A stretch of 64,000 nt of DNA from NCBI RefSeq assembly GCF_028823635.1, contig NZ_JAPEHU010000001.1:248001-312000 (forward strand). The letters are read 5' to 3'. The position numbers and the translations under genes are program-made. Every line of letters begins with the position of its first letter. Within the stretch, counting starts at the first letter, position 1. This stretch comes from Demequina sp. B12 (lineage in GTDB: Bacteria; Actinomycetota; Actinomycetes; Actinomycetales; Demequinaceae). A model generated the notes under the pieces. That model saw only the letters and a program-made list of their open reading frames with translations. It did not search any database and was not told the origin of the DNA. Below, one piece after another: positions 15,687 through 25,700 of the stretch.

Positions 15687-17815
15687 CCGCGGCCCTCGTC
15701 CTGGCTGATGGTCGCTTCCAAGTCTCCCAGGATCAACACGCCTTCGACGCGCGCGAGGGTGCCCACGACCACTTCCGATTCGCGGCCGGCGTCGTCACGC
15801 AGGTAGGTGCCGTTCGTCGAGCCGAGGTCGGTGACGTGCCAGGCACCCTCCAGCAACTGCAAGGTGGCGTGCTTTTTCGACATCGTTCGGGTTTCGTCGA
15901 CGATGCCGAGCACCCCGGTGTTGTTGGCGCTCTTGCGTCCCAAGGTGATGACGTCTCCGACGAGCGCATAGGACTCACCGCCGTCGACGTGCAAGCTCCA
16001 CGAGGTGCGCCGGCGGCTCGCGATCACGGTGTGGTCGTCGTCGGATTCCTCAACGCTGGGTTGACTCTGCGGGGCAGACGAGGCGATCGGGGCGACGACG
16101 ACCGGTGCCGGAGGCACCGGCGAGGCAGGTGCGGCGGTTGAGCGGCGCAGCTCCGGGATGGGCTGGGTTGCGGGGTCAGGCTCGGGAGCCGATGCTGCGG
16201 CTGGCTCAGGTGCGGACGCCTGGACGGGAGCCGGCGGCACATCGGCGACGGGCTCGGGCGCTGGGGGTGCAGGAGGGGCAGGCGGTGCCACGGGCTCGGG
16301 CGGCGTTGACGCGACGGGCTCGGGTGCCGAGGGTGCAGGCGCTGGAGGAGCAGGCGCTGGGGGTGCCGGCGGAACATCCGGCACTTCCTGTGCGACGGGC
16401 GCGGCAGGCGCGTCCGTGGCAGGCTCCTGCGCGGCCTGGGCGCGGGCCTGAACGAGCCAGTCAGGCTCGGGCGCGGAGTCGTGCACGGGGACGGCGTACG
16501 GCGACACCGGGGGTGCTGACGGTGCCGGAGGTGCAGGCGGGGCCTCGGGCGCCGATGCCTCCGCTACTGGCGCTGGCGGGTCCGCGATGGGAGGGGCCGG
16601 AGCCACGGGTGGCGCTGGAGGGGCAGGTGGCGTGGGTGGGGTCGAGTCTTGCGCCGCGGGCGGCGCAGCCGGCGCGGGCGCAGAACCAGCCCATCCCGGA
16701 GGCATCCCGATGACGGAGTTGTCCTGAGGAGCCGGGGTGGACGGTGCGGACGCTGGGGGCGCGGGAGGAACGTCGACTGGCGGTGCGGGGACCGCATCCA
16801 CCGGGGGTGGAGGCACATCAGCCCCTGTCGCGGGCAAACCGGCAGGCGGGGGCGGGACGTGGGCACCAGTGACAGGAGCACCGGTGGGCGGACCAGCGGG
16901 CGCCGGAGGAACCTGCGGGCTGGGGGCCGACGGAGTCGCGATCACAGTCTCGTCCCCAGGCTCGACCTCCGCGCGGGCCCAACCCCACGCAGGCGCAGCG
17001 GCAGGTTCCTCAGACGCGGGCGGCGCAGGCGGCGCCGGCGGGGCGGGCTGCGGTGGGTTGTCCGAGCGGAACCAGGACTGCGACATGTCTGTCTCCTCAG
17101 TGGCGGCGGCCGTGTCGTGTGAAGGTGCGGAAAGTTCAGGGGACGCGGGGCCCGTCATGGGCGAAGGCGCGTGTGGGGGGACGGAAGGTGCGGAGGGCGC
17201 GGAGTTCTCCACGGACGGAACGGCGGGGGCTCCTGGCGCGGAAGCAACGGCAGCGGGCTCCTGCGCGGCAACGGGCTCATGCGCAGCAAAGGGAGCCGGA
17301 GCGACCCCTGCGCGGGCAGCAGCGCGAGCGGCCGCATCGGTCCTCCCCGTCATCCCGTACGGCCCCCAGCCCAGGATGGAGGCCCACACCGGCGGGCAAA
17401 TCGCGGCGATCCAGGTCAGCGCAGCGGGGGCGTGAACGCGCAGCTCAATCGTGCCGGCGCCGTAGATCCACAGCACCCACCCCACGGTGGCGCTCGTCAC
17501 GAACACCAGGAGTCCAACGACAACAAGTGCACGCTGCCACGGCTCGCCGCTGTCGGCGTGGAGCGCGATCATCCACCCGCCCACGTATGCGGGAAGCGCA
17601 CCCGTGGCGGACAGACCGCGGGCAAGTCCCACAGCAATGGTGGACATTCGTGCTGCACGAGCAGCCTCGATCCATCGCAGGACCGGAACAAAAACCAGGG
17701 CTCCGTTGCCGCCGATCTTGCCAAGCAAGGCACGCAAAGCAAGCCCCATCCACACCAGGTGAACGAGACTCGCACCAGCGATGACGCTGAGAAGAACGAC
17801 GAGAGTCATCCTCAC
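15683..17815 (-). CDS. Membrane protein with Pro/Ala-rich linker and C-terminal FHA domain
   Basis: A 710-residue protein with three parts. The first 165 residues contain four or five hydrophobic segments. Residues about 170-590 are a very Pro/Ala-rich, probably disordered linker. Residues about 604-710 form an FHA domain with LGRKS, MSKKHA and LGSTNGTYL, the phospho-Thr binding signature. Directly before the FHA domain is one copy of the operon repeat (DDDHTVIASRR, about 592-602), and a weaker copy (GDETVIAT) lies in the linker. An FHA domain next to its own possible phospho-site suggests GarA/OdhI-like intramolecular binding; this is inference. The gene overlaps both neighbours by 4 bp. Confidence 0.87.
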   Translation of the reverse strand: MRMTLVVLLSVIAGASLVHLVWMGLALRALLGKIGGNGALVFVPVLRWIEAARAARMSTIAVGLARGLSATGALPAYVGGWMIALHADSGEPWQRALVVVGLLVFVTSATVGWVLWIYGAGTIELRVHAPAALTWIAAICPPVWASILGWGPYGMTGRTDAAARAAARAGVAPAPFAAHEPVAAQEPAAVASAPGAPAVPSVENSAPSAPSVPPHAPSPMTGPASPELSAPSHDTAAATEETDMSQSWFRSDNPPQPAPPAPPAPPASEEPAAAPAWGWARAEVEPGDETVIATPSAPSPQVPPAPAGPPTGAPVTGAHVPPPPAGLPATGADVPPPPVDAVPAPPVDVPPAPPASAPSTPAPQDNSVIGMPPGWAGSAPAPAAPPAAQDSTPPTPPAPPAPPVAPAPPIADPPAPVAEASAPEAPPAPPAPSAPPVSPYAVPVHDSAPEPDWLVQARAQAAQEPATDAPAAPVAQEVPDVPPAPPAPAPPAPAPSAPEPVASTPPEPVAPPAPPAPPAPEPVADVPPAPVQASAPEPAAASAPEPDPATQPIPELRRSTAAPASPVPPAPVVVAPIASSAPQSQPSVEESDDDHTVIASRRRTSWSLHVDGGESYALVGDVITLGRKSANNTGVLGIVDETRTMSKKHATLQLLEGAWHVTDLGSTNGTYLRDDAGRESEVVVGTLARVEGVLILGDLEATISQDEGRG

Positions 17816-20388
17816 TTCTTGCCCTTACCTCTGCCTTGACGTGTTCGAGTCCGGCCGCGCCTCAGTCGCGTACCCGTCGCTCCAGTGTGGTCGCTTCTCC
17901 AATGGACTCGCTGGAGGTCGCTCGGCGCGGCCTCAGGCTCACTCGTGGCAGACGTCGATCTCCACAGCGATCGCAACGACAAGCGCATCCGTACACGGGC
18001 CCACCAACGCCGGTCGCGCAGCCACGTGGAGCGCTCTTCATCGACGAGCGTCCAGAAGTGGTCGGCCTCGTCCTGCGCCACTGCCACAGCACCAAAGGTC
18101 GCTTTGTCTGTCAGACGCGCGATCTCCGGACCGTGCGCGGAACCATACGCGGCGGCAACCTCATGGCGGGTGGCCAATGGCATCGCAGCCAAGCCTGCAT
18201 CGGCGGCCGAATCAAGGTACTCGTCCCACCCGCCGTGAATGGAGTCCTGCGGCTCACCACTACGGCGGCGACTACGACGGATGGCCTTCCAGATCAGAAT
18301 CGCCAGGAACGGACCCAGCAGTATGAGAAGGCCCACCATGCTGGCACCCACGACGCGCAAGACCGGAATCAGTGCAGACTCACCGGCCTCTTCCTCGACG
18401 GTCGACGACGAAGAGTCGTCGGAGGTTCCGCGTTGCGTGGACGGCGGGACGATCGCTTCTGCGTGACGCGGGTCAAGCGGAGACGCAAACTCGGGATCCG
18501 TCTGTGCCGACACATCGGGTGACACCACATTGGTGTGCTGCGGGGTGACGTCTGCCGCAACCCACACACCGTCCTGGCCTTGGACTTCTACCCATGCGGA
18601 CATGTTTTGACCACGGCACTCGCCCGCGTCACATGCCGGGGCTGCGTAGCCTTCAGCGTCGGTCGTTTCCAGACGCGTCCCCATCACGACGCGCACGGGA
18701 TATCCCATGTCGGAAGCAATCAAGGCGACCGCGGTGGCAAGTTGCTCGTCATCGGCGGCATAGGCGACGAGTTGCGCCTCCGAGGCCCCTTCACCAGCGG
18801 CGACGGCCTGCTCGTTCAGGGCGGTGAACATGCGGTCCATGTGATCGTAGGAATGCCCCGACGGCGCCGCCATGAAGGCGTAGTCACCCAAGGCCTGCTG
18901 CCAGGCAGCGACCTCGTCGCCTTCCATCAGCGCGTGGCTCAGATAGGTGCGCTCGCGCAGCGTCGTGATGAGCTGGGCGAGACCTTCGCCATCCTTCGTA
19001 ACGCCCTGGTTCGCCACCCAGTCGCGCAGGGACTCAGGAATGAACGAGGAGTTCACTGAGCCTTTGCCCGGGGGCGGTCCCATCTGCGAGACCGCAACAC
19101 CGGGAGTGACATAGCCACTGACCTCGTAACCGTCTCCGGTAGCAAGCCCGCCATCGATTCCGATGACGCCCGTGTCCGCGGCCATGTCGTAATAGAAGCT
19201 GTCCACCAGTTGGGATCGACGCGCGCCGTCGAAAGTGATGGATTCCAGTTCGCCCACGAGTGGCACCCAGATGCCGTCGCCCGCGCCCACCGACACGGTC
19301 ACCGCTGCGTGCGAGGCACCGTTTTGCCCATCCAGCCGTGCGGGGACACGTTCAAAGCGCGCTTCCTGGCCGTCTGGCGCGGAGGCCGAGAAGGTCTCGC
19401 CGTCGTAGTACGACAGCGACGCAATCCTGATGCGCTCCGGCTCACCGTCGTCAACGGCCACGGTAAAGAGCACCTCGTCGTAGACCTCGTCGGTGAAGAA
19501 CGTTCGGAAAGCCGAAAGGGGCGAGGCTGCGGATTCCACGGTCAGTCGCGGGTCTACGGCGGATCGCGCCACTTCACGCGGGGTGTGCGCGGCGATCGGT
19601 CCGGCGGCGAGCAATGCCACTGCGACGCTTGCAGTCACCATCGCCGCCACCGCAGCCGTGCCGGCCAAGACTCGGGAGTGCGGTGCTTGTGCCAGGCGCG
19701 CTGTTCCCGCGTCCTGGGCATGGGTGATCGCAGCCTTACGGGCGGCGGCAGCCCTCCACGAGAACCAGGCCAGGATCACCAGGAACTGGGCCAAGCCCAC
19801 CACAAACTCGTGATTGATGACCACCCCAAACGGCGCCACAGCCAAAGGCTCGGAACGCACGGCAGGGCCCAATCCAATGGCCGCCACTTGGAGGCCGCCC
19901 AGCACCACTGCGCCCCAGCCCCACTTGGGTGACCGCAACGCGAGCCACGTGGCACCCGCCGAGGCAATCAAGAACAACGCGAACACGGGCACGAGCGTGG
20001 CGCGGTACTCGCCTAGCGGTACCGGAAGGGTGACGATGTCTTTCCACCCCAGAACGGGGCCCCTCACCAGCTCGAGCGCGGCACCCAGGGCGGAGTCAAC
20101 GCCGCTCGTGGCACCGGGCACCACCAACGTCAGCCCCACCACCACATACAGGGCCGCCACGATGAGGGCAACGGTGCCGCCGCGACGGCCCCAACGGTCC
20201 ACCACGAACGCTGTCCCCGCACCACCGAAGACAGCGATCAGCATCACCAGCAGGTAGCGCTGTGATCCGTACACGCTCGCCAGCGTCCACGCCGCCACCG
20301 CAGCGCCCGCAATCACGAACAGGGTGTTGATGAGTGCGGGAGCGAAGCTCAGCGTGGCGGCGCTAGCCCGGCGAGGTCGGCGCGTCAT
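17812..20388 (-). CDS. Transglutaminase-like membrane protein lacking catalytic Cys and His
   Basis: An 858-residue protein resembling the TgpA/DUF3488 type: about six or seven N-terminal membrane segments, an extracytoplasmic region with a transglutaminase-like core (about 480-650), a membrane helix near 670-697 and a 150-residue cytoplasmic tail rich in Arg at its end. In the core, the place normally held by Cys reads ADDEQLATA (about 547), and the usual His-Ala-Trp reads SAWVEV (about 597). Only the Asp of AADVTPQ (about 613) remains of the triad. The protein is therefore probably not a transglutaminase or protease and may bind peptides or act as a scaffold. It matches the tgm position of PFNA clusters. 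Confidence 0.85.
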   Translation of the reverse strand: MTRRPRRASAATLSFAPALINTLFVIAGAAVAAWTLASVYGSQRYLLVMLIAVFGGAGTAFVVDRWGRRGGTVALIVAALYVVVGLTLVVPGATSGVDSALGAALELVRGPVLGWKDIVTLPVPLGEYRATLVPVFALFLIASAGATWLALRSPKWGWGAVVLGGLQVAAIGLGPAVRSEPLAVAPFGVVINHEFVVGLAQFLVILAWFSWRAAAARKAAITHAQDAGTARLAQAPHSRVLAGTAAVAAMVTASVAVALLAAGPIAAHTPREVARSAVDPRLTVESAASPLSAFRTFFTDEVYDEVLFTVAVDDGEPERIRIASLSYYDGETFSASAPDGQEARFERVPARLDGQNGASHAAVTVSVGAGDGIWVPLVGELESITFDGARRSQLVDSFYYDMAADTGVIGIDGGLATGDGYEVSGYVTPGVAVSQMGPPPGKGSVNSSFIPESLRDWVANQGVTKDGEGLAQLITTLRERTYLSHALMEGDEVAAWQQALGDYAFMAAPSGHSYDHMDRMFTALNEQAVAAGEGASEAQLVAYAADDEQLATAVALIASDMGYPVRVVMGTRLETTDAEGYAAPACDAGECRGQNMSAWVEVQGQDGVWVAADVTPQHTNVVSPDVSAQTDPEFASPLDPRHAEAIVPPSTQRGTSDDSSSSTVEEEAGESALIPVLRVVGASMVGLLILLGPFLAILIWKAIRRSRRRSGEPQDSIHGGWDEYLDSAADAGLAAMPLATRHEVAAAYGSAHGPEIARLTDKATFGAVAVAQDEADHFWTLVDEERSTWLRDRRWWARVRMRLSLRSLWRSTSATSEPEAAPSDLQRVHWRSDHTGATGTRLRRGRTRTRQGRGKGKK

Positions 20389-21779
20389 GAGGCCGCTCCC
20401 TTGGCAAGCAACTGGCGCAAGTCATCCAGGATGCCCAGGCTGAGCACGCGGGTGCGGCCCACGGCATGCATCGACGGTTCTGACTCGGGGTCACACACCA
20501 CCGCGGCAACGCCTACGTCAACCGGGAACGCCAGGGCCGATGCGGACAGTTCCGGCAGGCTGGCATGGGAACCCGTGACGATGAAGGCCAAGGACGTGTC
20601 CGCAGACACCTCGACCAACATGCGGCTCAAAATGGGGATGCTCACCACGCTGGGGCTGCGGTCCACCCCGGAAAGATCATCGAGAAGCCTGCGCGGGCTC
20701 GTGACGGCAAGTCGCTCCAGCGACCGGACGGACGCACGCGCAAACTCTGGCACCTCACCGGACACCACGACCTCAACATCGCGGCCATCACGAATAGCGC
20801 GCACGGCGAGAGACCCGGCCGCACTCACGGCCATCTCGAACTCTGCTTCGTTGGCGTAACTCTCGTCTGCCAGGTCCAACAGGATGGAGATCGTGGACCG
20901 GCGCGTCTCTTCAAACTGACGCACCATCAGGGTTCCGGTCTTTGCCGTGGACTTCCAGTGAATGTGCCGCTGAGCGTCACCCCTGGCGTACTCGCGGACG
21001 GCGTGGAAGTTGATGTCTTCCGAGGTAATGGTGCGGGTGGTCCGCCCTTCGAGATCGCGCACAAACCCCATCGAGGTGGACGGGACGCTGATCGTCTTGG
21101 GGTGGATGTACAACGTCTGCACGTCAGCCCAGTGGAAGGTGCGCTGCAGCAGTTTCAGCGGGTCGGCACGCGTGGTGGTCGCCGGCCCCACATCGACGAT
21201 TCCACGCTTTGCTGCCGGCAACAGGATGGGTTCCTTGTGAACGTGGCCCTTGCGCAGCAACGGAACGTGAAAGTCGATCAGACCTTCGCCCACCGGCACG
21301 TCCACCTGACCAGGCAACGCCACCCTGGTGCGCTGGTTACGCACCACGATCTCTGCCCGCGCATCGTCCCCCGCCACGACGGCGTCTTGCAGCAACGCAA
21401 AGTCAACTTCGTACGGCTCCCGCCCCAGGAGGAACGGCAGCGCAATCACCAGCAGCGTGAGCCCCACAAACGCGCCCACCAGGAACTCGCCCCACCCCAG
21501 AGTGAGGCCGGCGATCAGGCCCGCGATCGTCCACACGATCACGACCCATCCCGCCGGAGTGGTGACCGACCGCACCGTGCCCCACGCTGCATCGCTGCGG
21601 GCACGGACCACACGCCCAGTCCGCAAGCTCCACAGGCCAAGCGCCACCCACCGGCCGTGCGTCTCTTCCGCATACTGCGTGCGGGTGCGCGTCGACGCCC
21701 GGGTGTGGCCGGTGGAGGTCCGGCTGGTCCGGGTATGGCTGCGGGTGTCGGCGCGGCGCCGTGGAGGGGCCTGGGTCAT
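20385..21779 (-). CDS. DUF58 domain-containing membrane protein
   Basis: A 464-residue protein. After a basic N-terminal region rich in Arg/Thr come two hydrophobic segments (about 78-120), then a soluble part with the DUF58 signature REYARGDAQRHIHWKSTAK followed by GTLMVRQFEE. DUF58 proteins have a von Willebrand factor A-like fold and almost always accompany MoxR ATPases, as here, where moxR lies 4 bp upstream. They are thought to present clients to the ATPase, but no biochemical role is settled. Confidence 0.9.
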   Translation of the reverse strand: MTQAPPRRRADTRSHTRTSRTSTGHTRASTRTRTQYAEETHGRWVALGLWSLRTGRVVRARSDAAWGTVRSVTTPAGWVVIVWTIAGLIAGLTLGWGEFLVGAFVGLTLLVIALPFLLGREPYEVDFALLQDAVVAGDDARAEIVVRNQRTRVALPGQVDVPVGEGLIDFHVPLLRKGHVHKEPILLPAAKRGIVDVGPATTTRADPLKLLQRTFHWADVQTLYIHPKTISVPSTSMGFVRDLEGRTTRTITSEDINFHAVREYARGDAQRHIHWKSTAKTGTLMVRQFEETRRSTISILLDLADESYANEAEFEMAVSAAGSLAVRAIRDGRDVEVVVSGEVPEFARASVRSLERLAVTSPRRLLDDLSGVDRSPSVVSIPILSRMLVEVSADTSLAFIVTGSHASLPELSASALAFPVDVGVAAVVCDPESEPSMHAVGRTRVLSLGILDDLRQLLAKGAAS

Positions 21780-21783
21780 GGGC

Positions 21784-22749
21784 TTACTTCAGGTCCTGCT
21801 GCGACGGCGGAACCGTGTCGAGGAGAATCTGACCGATAACTGCAGTGGCGGTCACGCCGTCGAACTCAGCTTCGGGGTCCAGGATGATGCGGTGGGCCAG
21901 CACGGCCTCCGCGAGAGTCTTGACATCGTCCGGCGTCACGTAGGTGCGACCGTGAGCGAGAGCCCAGGTACGAGCACCCCGGGACAAGGCAATGGCACCA
22001 CGAACGGAGACACCTAGGCGCACCTGCGTGGCGTTACGTGTGGCATCGACGATGCGGGCGATGTAGTCCAGGATCAGCGGGCTGGCGTGGACCTCGCGCG
22101 ACAACGCGGTCATGGCGCCGATGGTCTGGAGCTCCGCGATCTGGGGGACCGTGACCTTGACGGGACGCCCAGCATCGAGGATCTGCAGGGTGGCACCGTG
22201 GTCGGGGTAGCCCAGCGAGGTGCGCATCATGAAACGGTCCAACTGCGCCTCGGGAAGTGCATACGTTCCGGCCTGCTCGACCGGGTTTTGGGTGGCGACC
22301 ACCATGAACGGCGAGCCGGCGGCGCGGGTCTTCCCGTCAACCGTCACGGACCCCTCTTCCATGACTTCCAGCAGCGAAGACTGGGTCTTGGGCGAGGCAC
22401 GGTTGATTTCGTCGGCGAGCACCACGTTGGCGAACACAGGGCCCGCGTGGAACTCAAACGTGCCCTTGGCCTGGTCGAACACCGTGATACCGGTCACGTC
22501 TCCAGGCAGCAGGTCCGGCGTGAACTGGATGCGGGTGGACGTGCCCTTGATGGTCTGGGCGAGCGCACGCGCGAGTGAGGTCTTGCCGGTGCCGGGGACG
22601 TCTTCCAACAGCAGGTGGCCTTCGGAGATCATCGCGGTGAACGCGAGCTCCACCACGTGGCGCTTGCCCAGGACGGCGCGTTCCACGTTGTCGGACAGTG
22701 CGGAGAAGGTGGTGGCAAACCAGGTGGCCTGCTCGTCGGTGACGGTCAT
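21784..22749 (-). CDS. MoxR-family AAA+ ATPase
   Basis: A 321-residue cytoplasmic AAA+ ATPase. It has Walker A in EDVPGTGKTSLARALAQ, Walker B in NVVLADEINRASPKTQSSLLE, sensor 1 in VVATQNPVEQAGTYALPEAQ and the C-terminal ASPLILDYIARIVDATR lid. MoxR ATPases work as chaperones that assemble or activate partner proteins, usually with a DUF58/VWA partner encoded alongside. Here it is flanked by the giant surface protein (25 bp upstream) and DUF58 (4 bp downstream). Confidence 0.95.
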   Translation of the reverse strand: MTVTDEQATWFATTFSALSDNVERAVLGKRHVVELAFTAMISEGHLLLEDVPGTGKTSLARALAQTIKGTSTRIQFTPDLLPGDVTGITVFDQAKGTFEFHAGPVFANVVLADEINRASPKTQSSLLEVMEEGSVTVDGKTRAAGSPFMVVATQNPVEQAGTYALPEAQLDRFMMRTSLGYPDHGATLQILDAGRPVKVTVPQIAELQTIGAMTALSREVHASPLILDYIARIVDATRNATQVRLGVSVRGAIALSRGARTWALAHGRTYVTPDDVKTLAEAVLAHRIILDPEAEFDGVTATAVIGQILLDTVPPSQQDLK

Positions 22750-22774
22750 GAGTGCTCCTTCAGGGCTGGGTGGG

Positions 22775-25700
22775 TCATGGTGCCACCGTGGGGGTAGGGC
22801 TGGGCGTGGGGGTCACCACTGGCGCGGGTTCGTCGACCAGGTCGCCGCACGACTTCCGGGAGGATTCCCAACTGCGAATCCCGGATAGTGCGCCAGTGAA
22901 GGTGACTTCAATCGAGGCATAGTTGCGGTTCCATAGCTCCACGCCCTGGGTGTTGCTCCAGCTGTCCTCCCACCAGGTCACGGCGGTGGTGTAGTCGCCA
23001 GGTTGTGCGGCGACCGTGACGTTGACGCTTTCGTTTGCCACCGAGCACGACACGAACGTCACCTCGGTGGGGTAGGAACGCGTGGTGTCCGCGGGCCCCA
23101 CTGCGGTCGAGGAATCGGAGCAGGGCGCGTCCGTCCCCAGGAACGTGGGGCAGTACACCGCACGAATACTTGGCACGTTTCCGTAGGCGTTGGCAAGCGA
23201 GAAGCTGCTCTGCGGGGGTGCGCCCTCATGGCTATAGCGCAGTTCGAAGCCGCGCGGCGCGGACTGCACACTGGGCGCGCTCCACGACGTCTCGCAGCGG
23301 GCAGAGTTGCTCGGCTCACAGCGGTTGCTCACGCCGTAGCCGTTGTTGACCGCGGGAGCGCCAGGATCTTGGTACGTGTACACGCCGGTGATGGCCTGGC
23401 TAGAGGTGCCGTAGCCCTTGCTACCTACGCGACTCTCTGCGCACAGGTTGTACGTGTAGAGGCGGTTCGACTCGACAGTGACGGTGACGCTGGCGGAACC
23501 GCCGTTCGCGCGCGTGTTCGGCGTGCAGTGCTGGCCGTCCGCAGCAATCCCAATGTAGGTTTCCGAGCCTGTGCCGGCACTCGCCACCTGAGCCGTGAAC
23601 GTGACCTGCTGGCCGTCCGTACTGGCCTTCCACGAGGGACTCGTGACAAGCGGGCCGCCGACTCCGTTCGCCTGGAACGAGAGCGTCTCGCCGGACTCGC
23701 TGCTGGCCCCAACCGGGGGCAACTCGTGCCGGGTCACCGGGGTGACCGTCACCGTCTGTGGAGTGTTCGACCCCACCAGATAGCCATTCACGGTGACGTT
23801 TCCACGGCCTGACACCTGAACGGTGCGCTGCTCTCCGCTGGCGCTGGTGAGTTGTAGCGAGCGCGTGGAGGGGTCGGAAACTCTGAGGACAAGGTCCGCA
23901 CGTAGCCCCTCGCCACCGGTGACCGACGGGGCGGTAGACACCAGCGCGGGCTGCGCGGGTGGCGCGTAGGCCCAGGCCGTCGCGGAGGCAGAACCCTTCG
24001 ACTTTCCGACCGAGTTCACCGCGACCACGGAATACTGAGTCTTCTCACCGTTGGACAGCCCGGTGATCTGAGAACACGCGCCGCTCGCGGTGCAAGTCGC
24101 CACCTCAGTACCGCCAGCAGTCACGCTAAAGCCAGTAATGGCGGGGTAGGCCGATGCGGCAGCACCGGGGTCCACGCCAAGAGTGATGCTGCCGTCGCCA
24201 TACGCGGTTTGGGTGAGTGCGGCAGGCGTGCCGGGGAAGCCCTGCAGGTCAACCGTCACAGACCCGAGACGTTCACCAGAGCTGAGACGCTTCTGGGCGT
24301 CACGCACCACGAACGATGCCGAGCACTTGGCGCCGGCAGTGTCACCTGTCCACGACGCCCGCACTGCGGTGTCGGAGGCGATGTCGAAACTCACGCCCGA
24401 ACAGGTGCCGTCGCTGCTCACCGACACCAGTTCCAGTTGTGTCTCCGGCAGCGGGTTGACCTCGCCAGAGCCACCAATGACGTCGATGGTGCAGGAGGAG
24501 CCATCGGCTTGCGAGCAGGTTTGCGTGACAGTCGCACCCTTCGGAAGGGTCGACGGCGCCGGCCCCACCTCAAGTGCAAGGCTGACGGGCGGCGTTTCGG
24601 GATCTGACGTCAAGGTCACGGTGATGTTCTCGGTGTTGCCCGGAGGAGCATCGGACGCCGCCTTCAGCGTCAGAACCGTGCCGCTACGGGACACCGTGAA
24701 CCATTCACCCGCTTCAGTGATGCCGAACTCGACGGGCCGGCCCGGTGCGCCGTCAGGCCAACTGACCATGCCGGCCAAGTCGAAGGTTGCTTCCTCTCCA
24801 GGAGAAACTTCGAGGGCCGCTCCCGCAAGCGTCGGCACGGGGATCTCAGGAATGATGATGACGGGCACGGGAAGAGTCGTCGGCTCATCCTGACCGTCAA
24901 CCAACACCGGCACTGCACACGTGTCCGTGTAGGGCTCGCCCTCGCCAGCGCTGTACGTCAGGCGAGTACCACCCGCTGACGTACAGACACCTTGCGCGCG
25001 GCTACCGGACGCGGCCACGGCATCGGCGTCAATCGTGAATGACGTTTCTGGTGGCAACGCGATCAGGTCTGCCATGTCGAACGTGATGGACTCGTTCTCG
25101 TTGACCTCGGGAACGGTGAAGTTCTCCTTCAGCGCCACGATGATCTCCCGGTCGCCGGGCACACGGAGGAACCCGTAGGAGACCACTTCTTCCCCCGCGA
25201 AATTCACGCCGCTCACCTGGAACGGCACCAATCGCGCCGAGTCCGGCAGCGGGCCAGAGATGCTGCGGCCAGAGACGGTCAGGTCCTCTTGAGAACCCCA
25301 CAACGACAGCGTCAGACCCGCAGGATCACCTGCACCCCAGGCCACCTTGTCCGCCAGGACGTCAACGCCGTCCGCGAACTGCTCGCGCGTGTCCGCAGTC
25401 AGCACCGTGTCCGTGATGATGGGGACGTCCGCGATGGGTTCGCGAACAGCCTTGAGAATGATGCGGCCAATGGACGTCGAGCCCTGACTGTTGGCCACGG
25501 TGTAGACGAACGCCAACGTGCCCGGCTCCGTACCCACGGTGAACTGGATCCTGTCGCCGTCGGGCTTGCCGACGTGTGCGGCAAGCGCGTCGTACTCGTC
25601 GGTGCCGCGCTTGGCATCAGGCACCACGCTCACCAGCTGGAGTTCACCGCCGGACAGGTCGATATCGTTCGCGGTGGGGGTGATGACGACGCGACGGTCC

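Noticed and set aside
16105-17800. Several open frames antisense to the Pro/Ala-rich FHA protein
   Set aside because: Repetitive GC-rich coding sequence opens all frames. The minus-strand frame alone gives membrane segments and a complete FHA domain.
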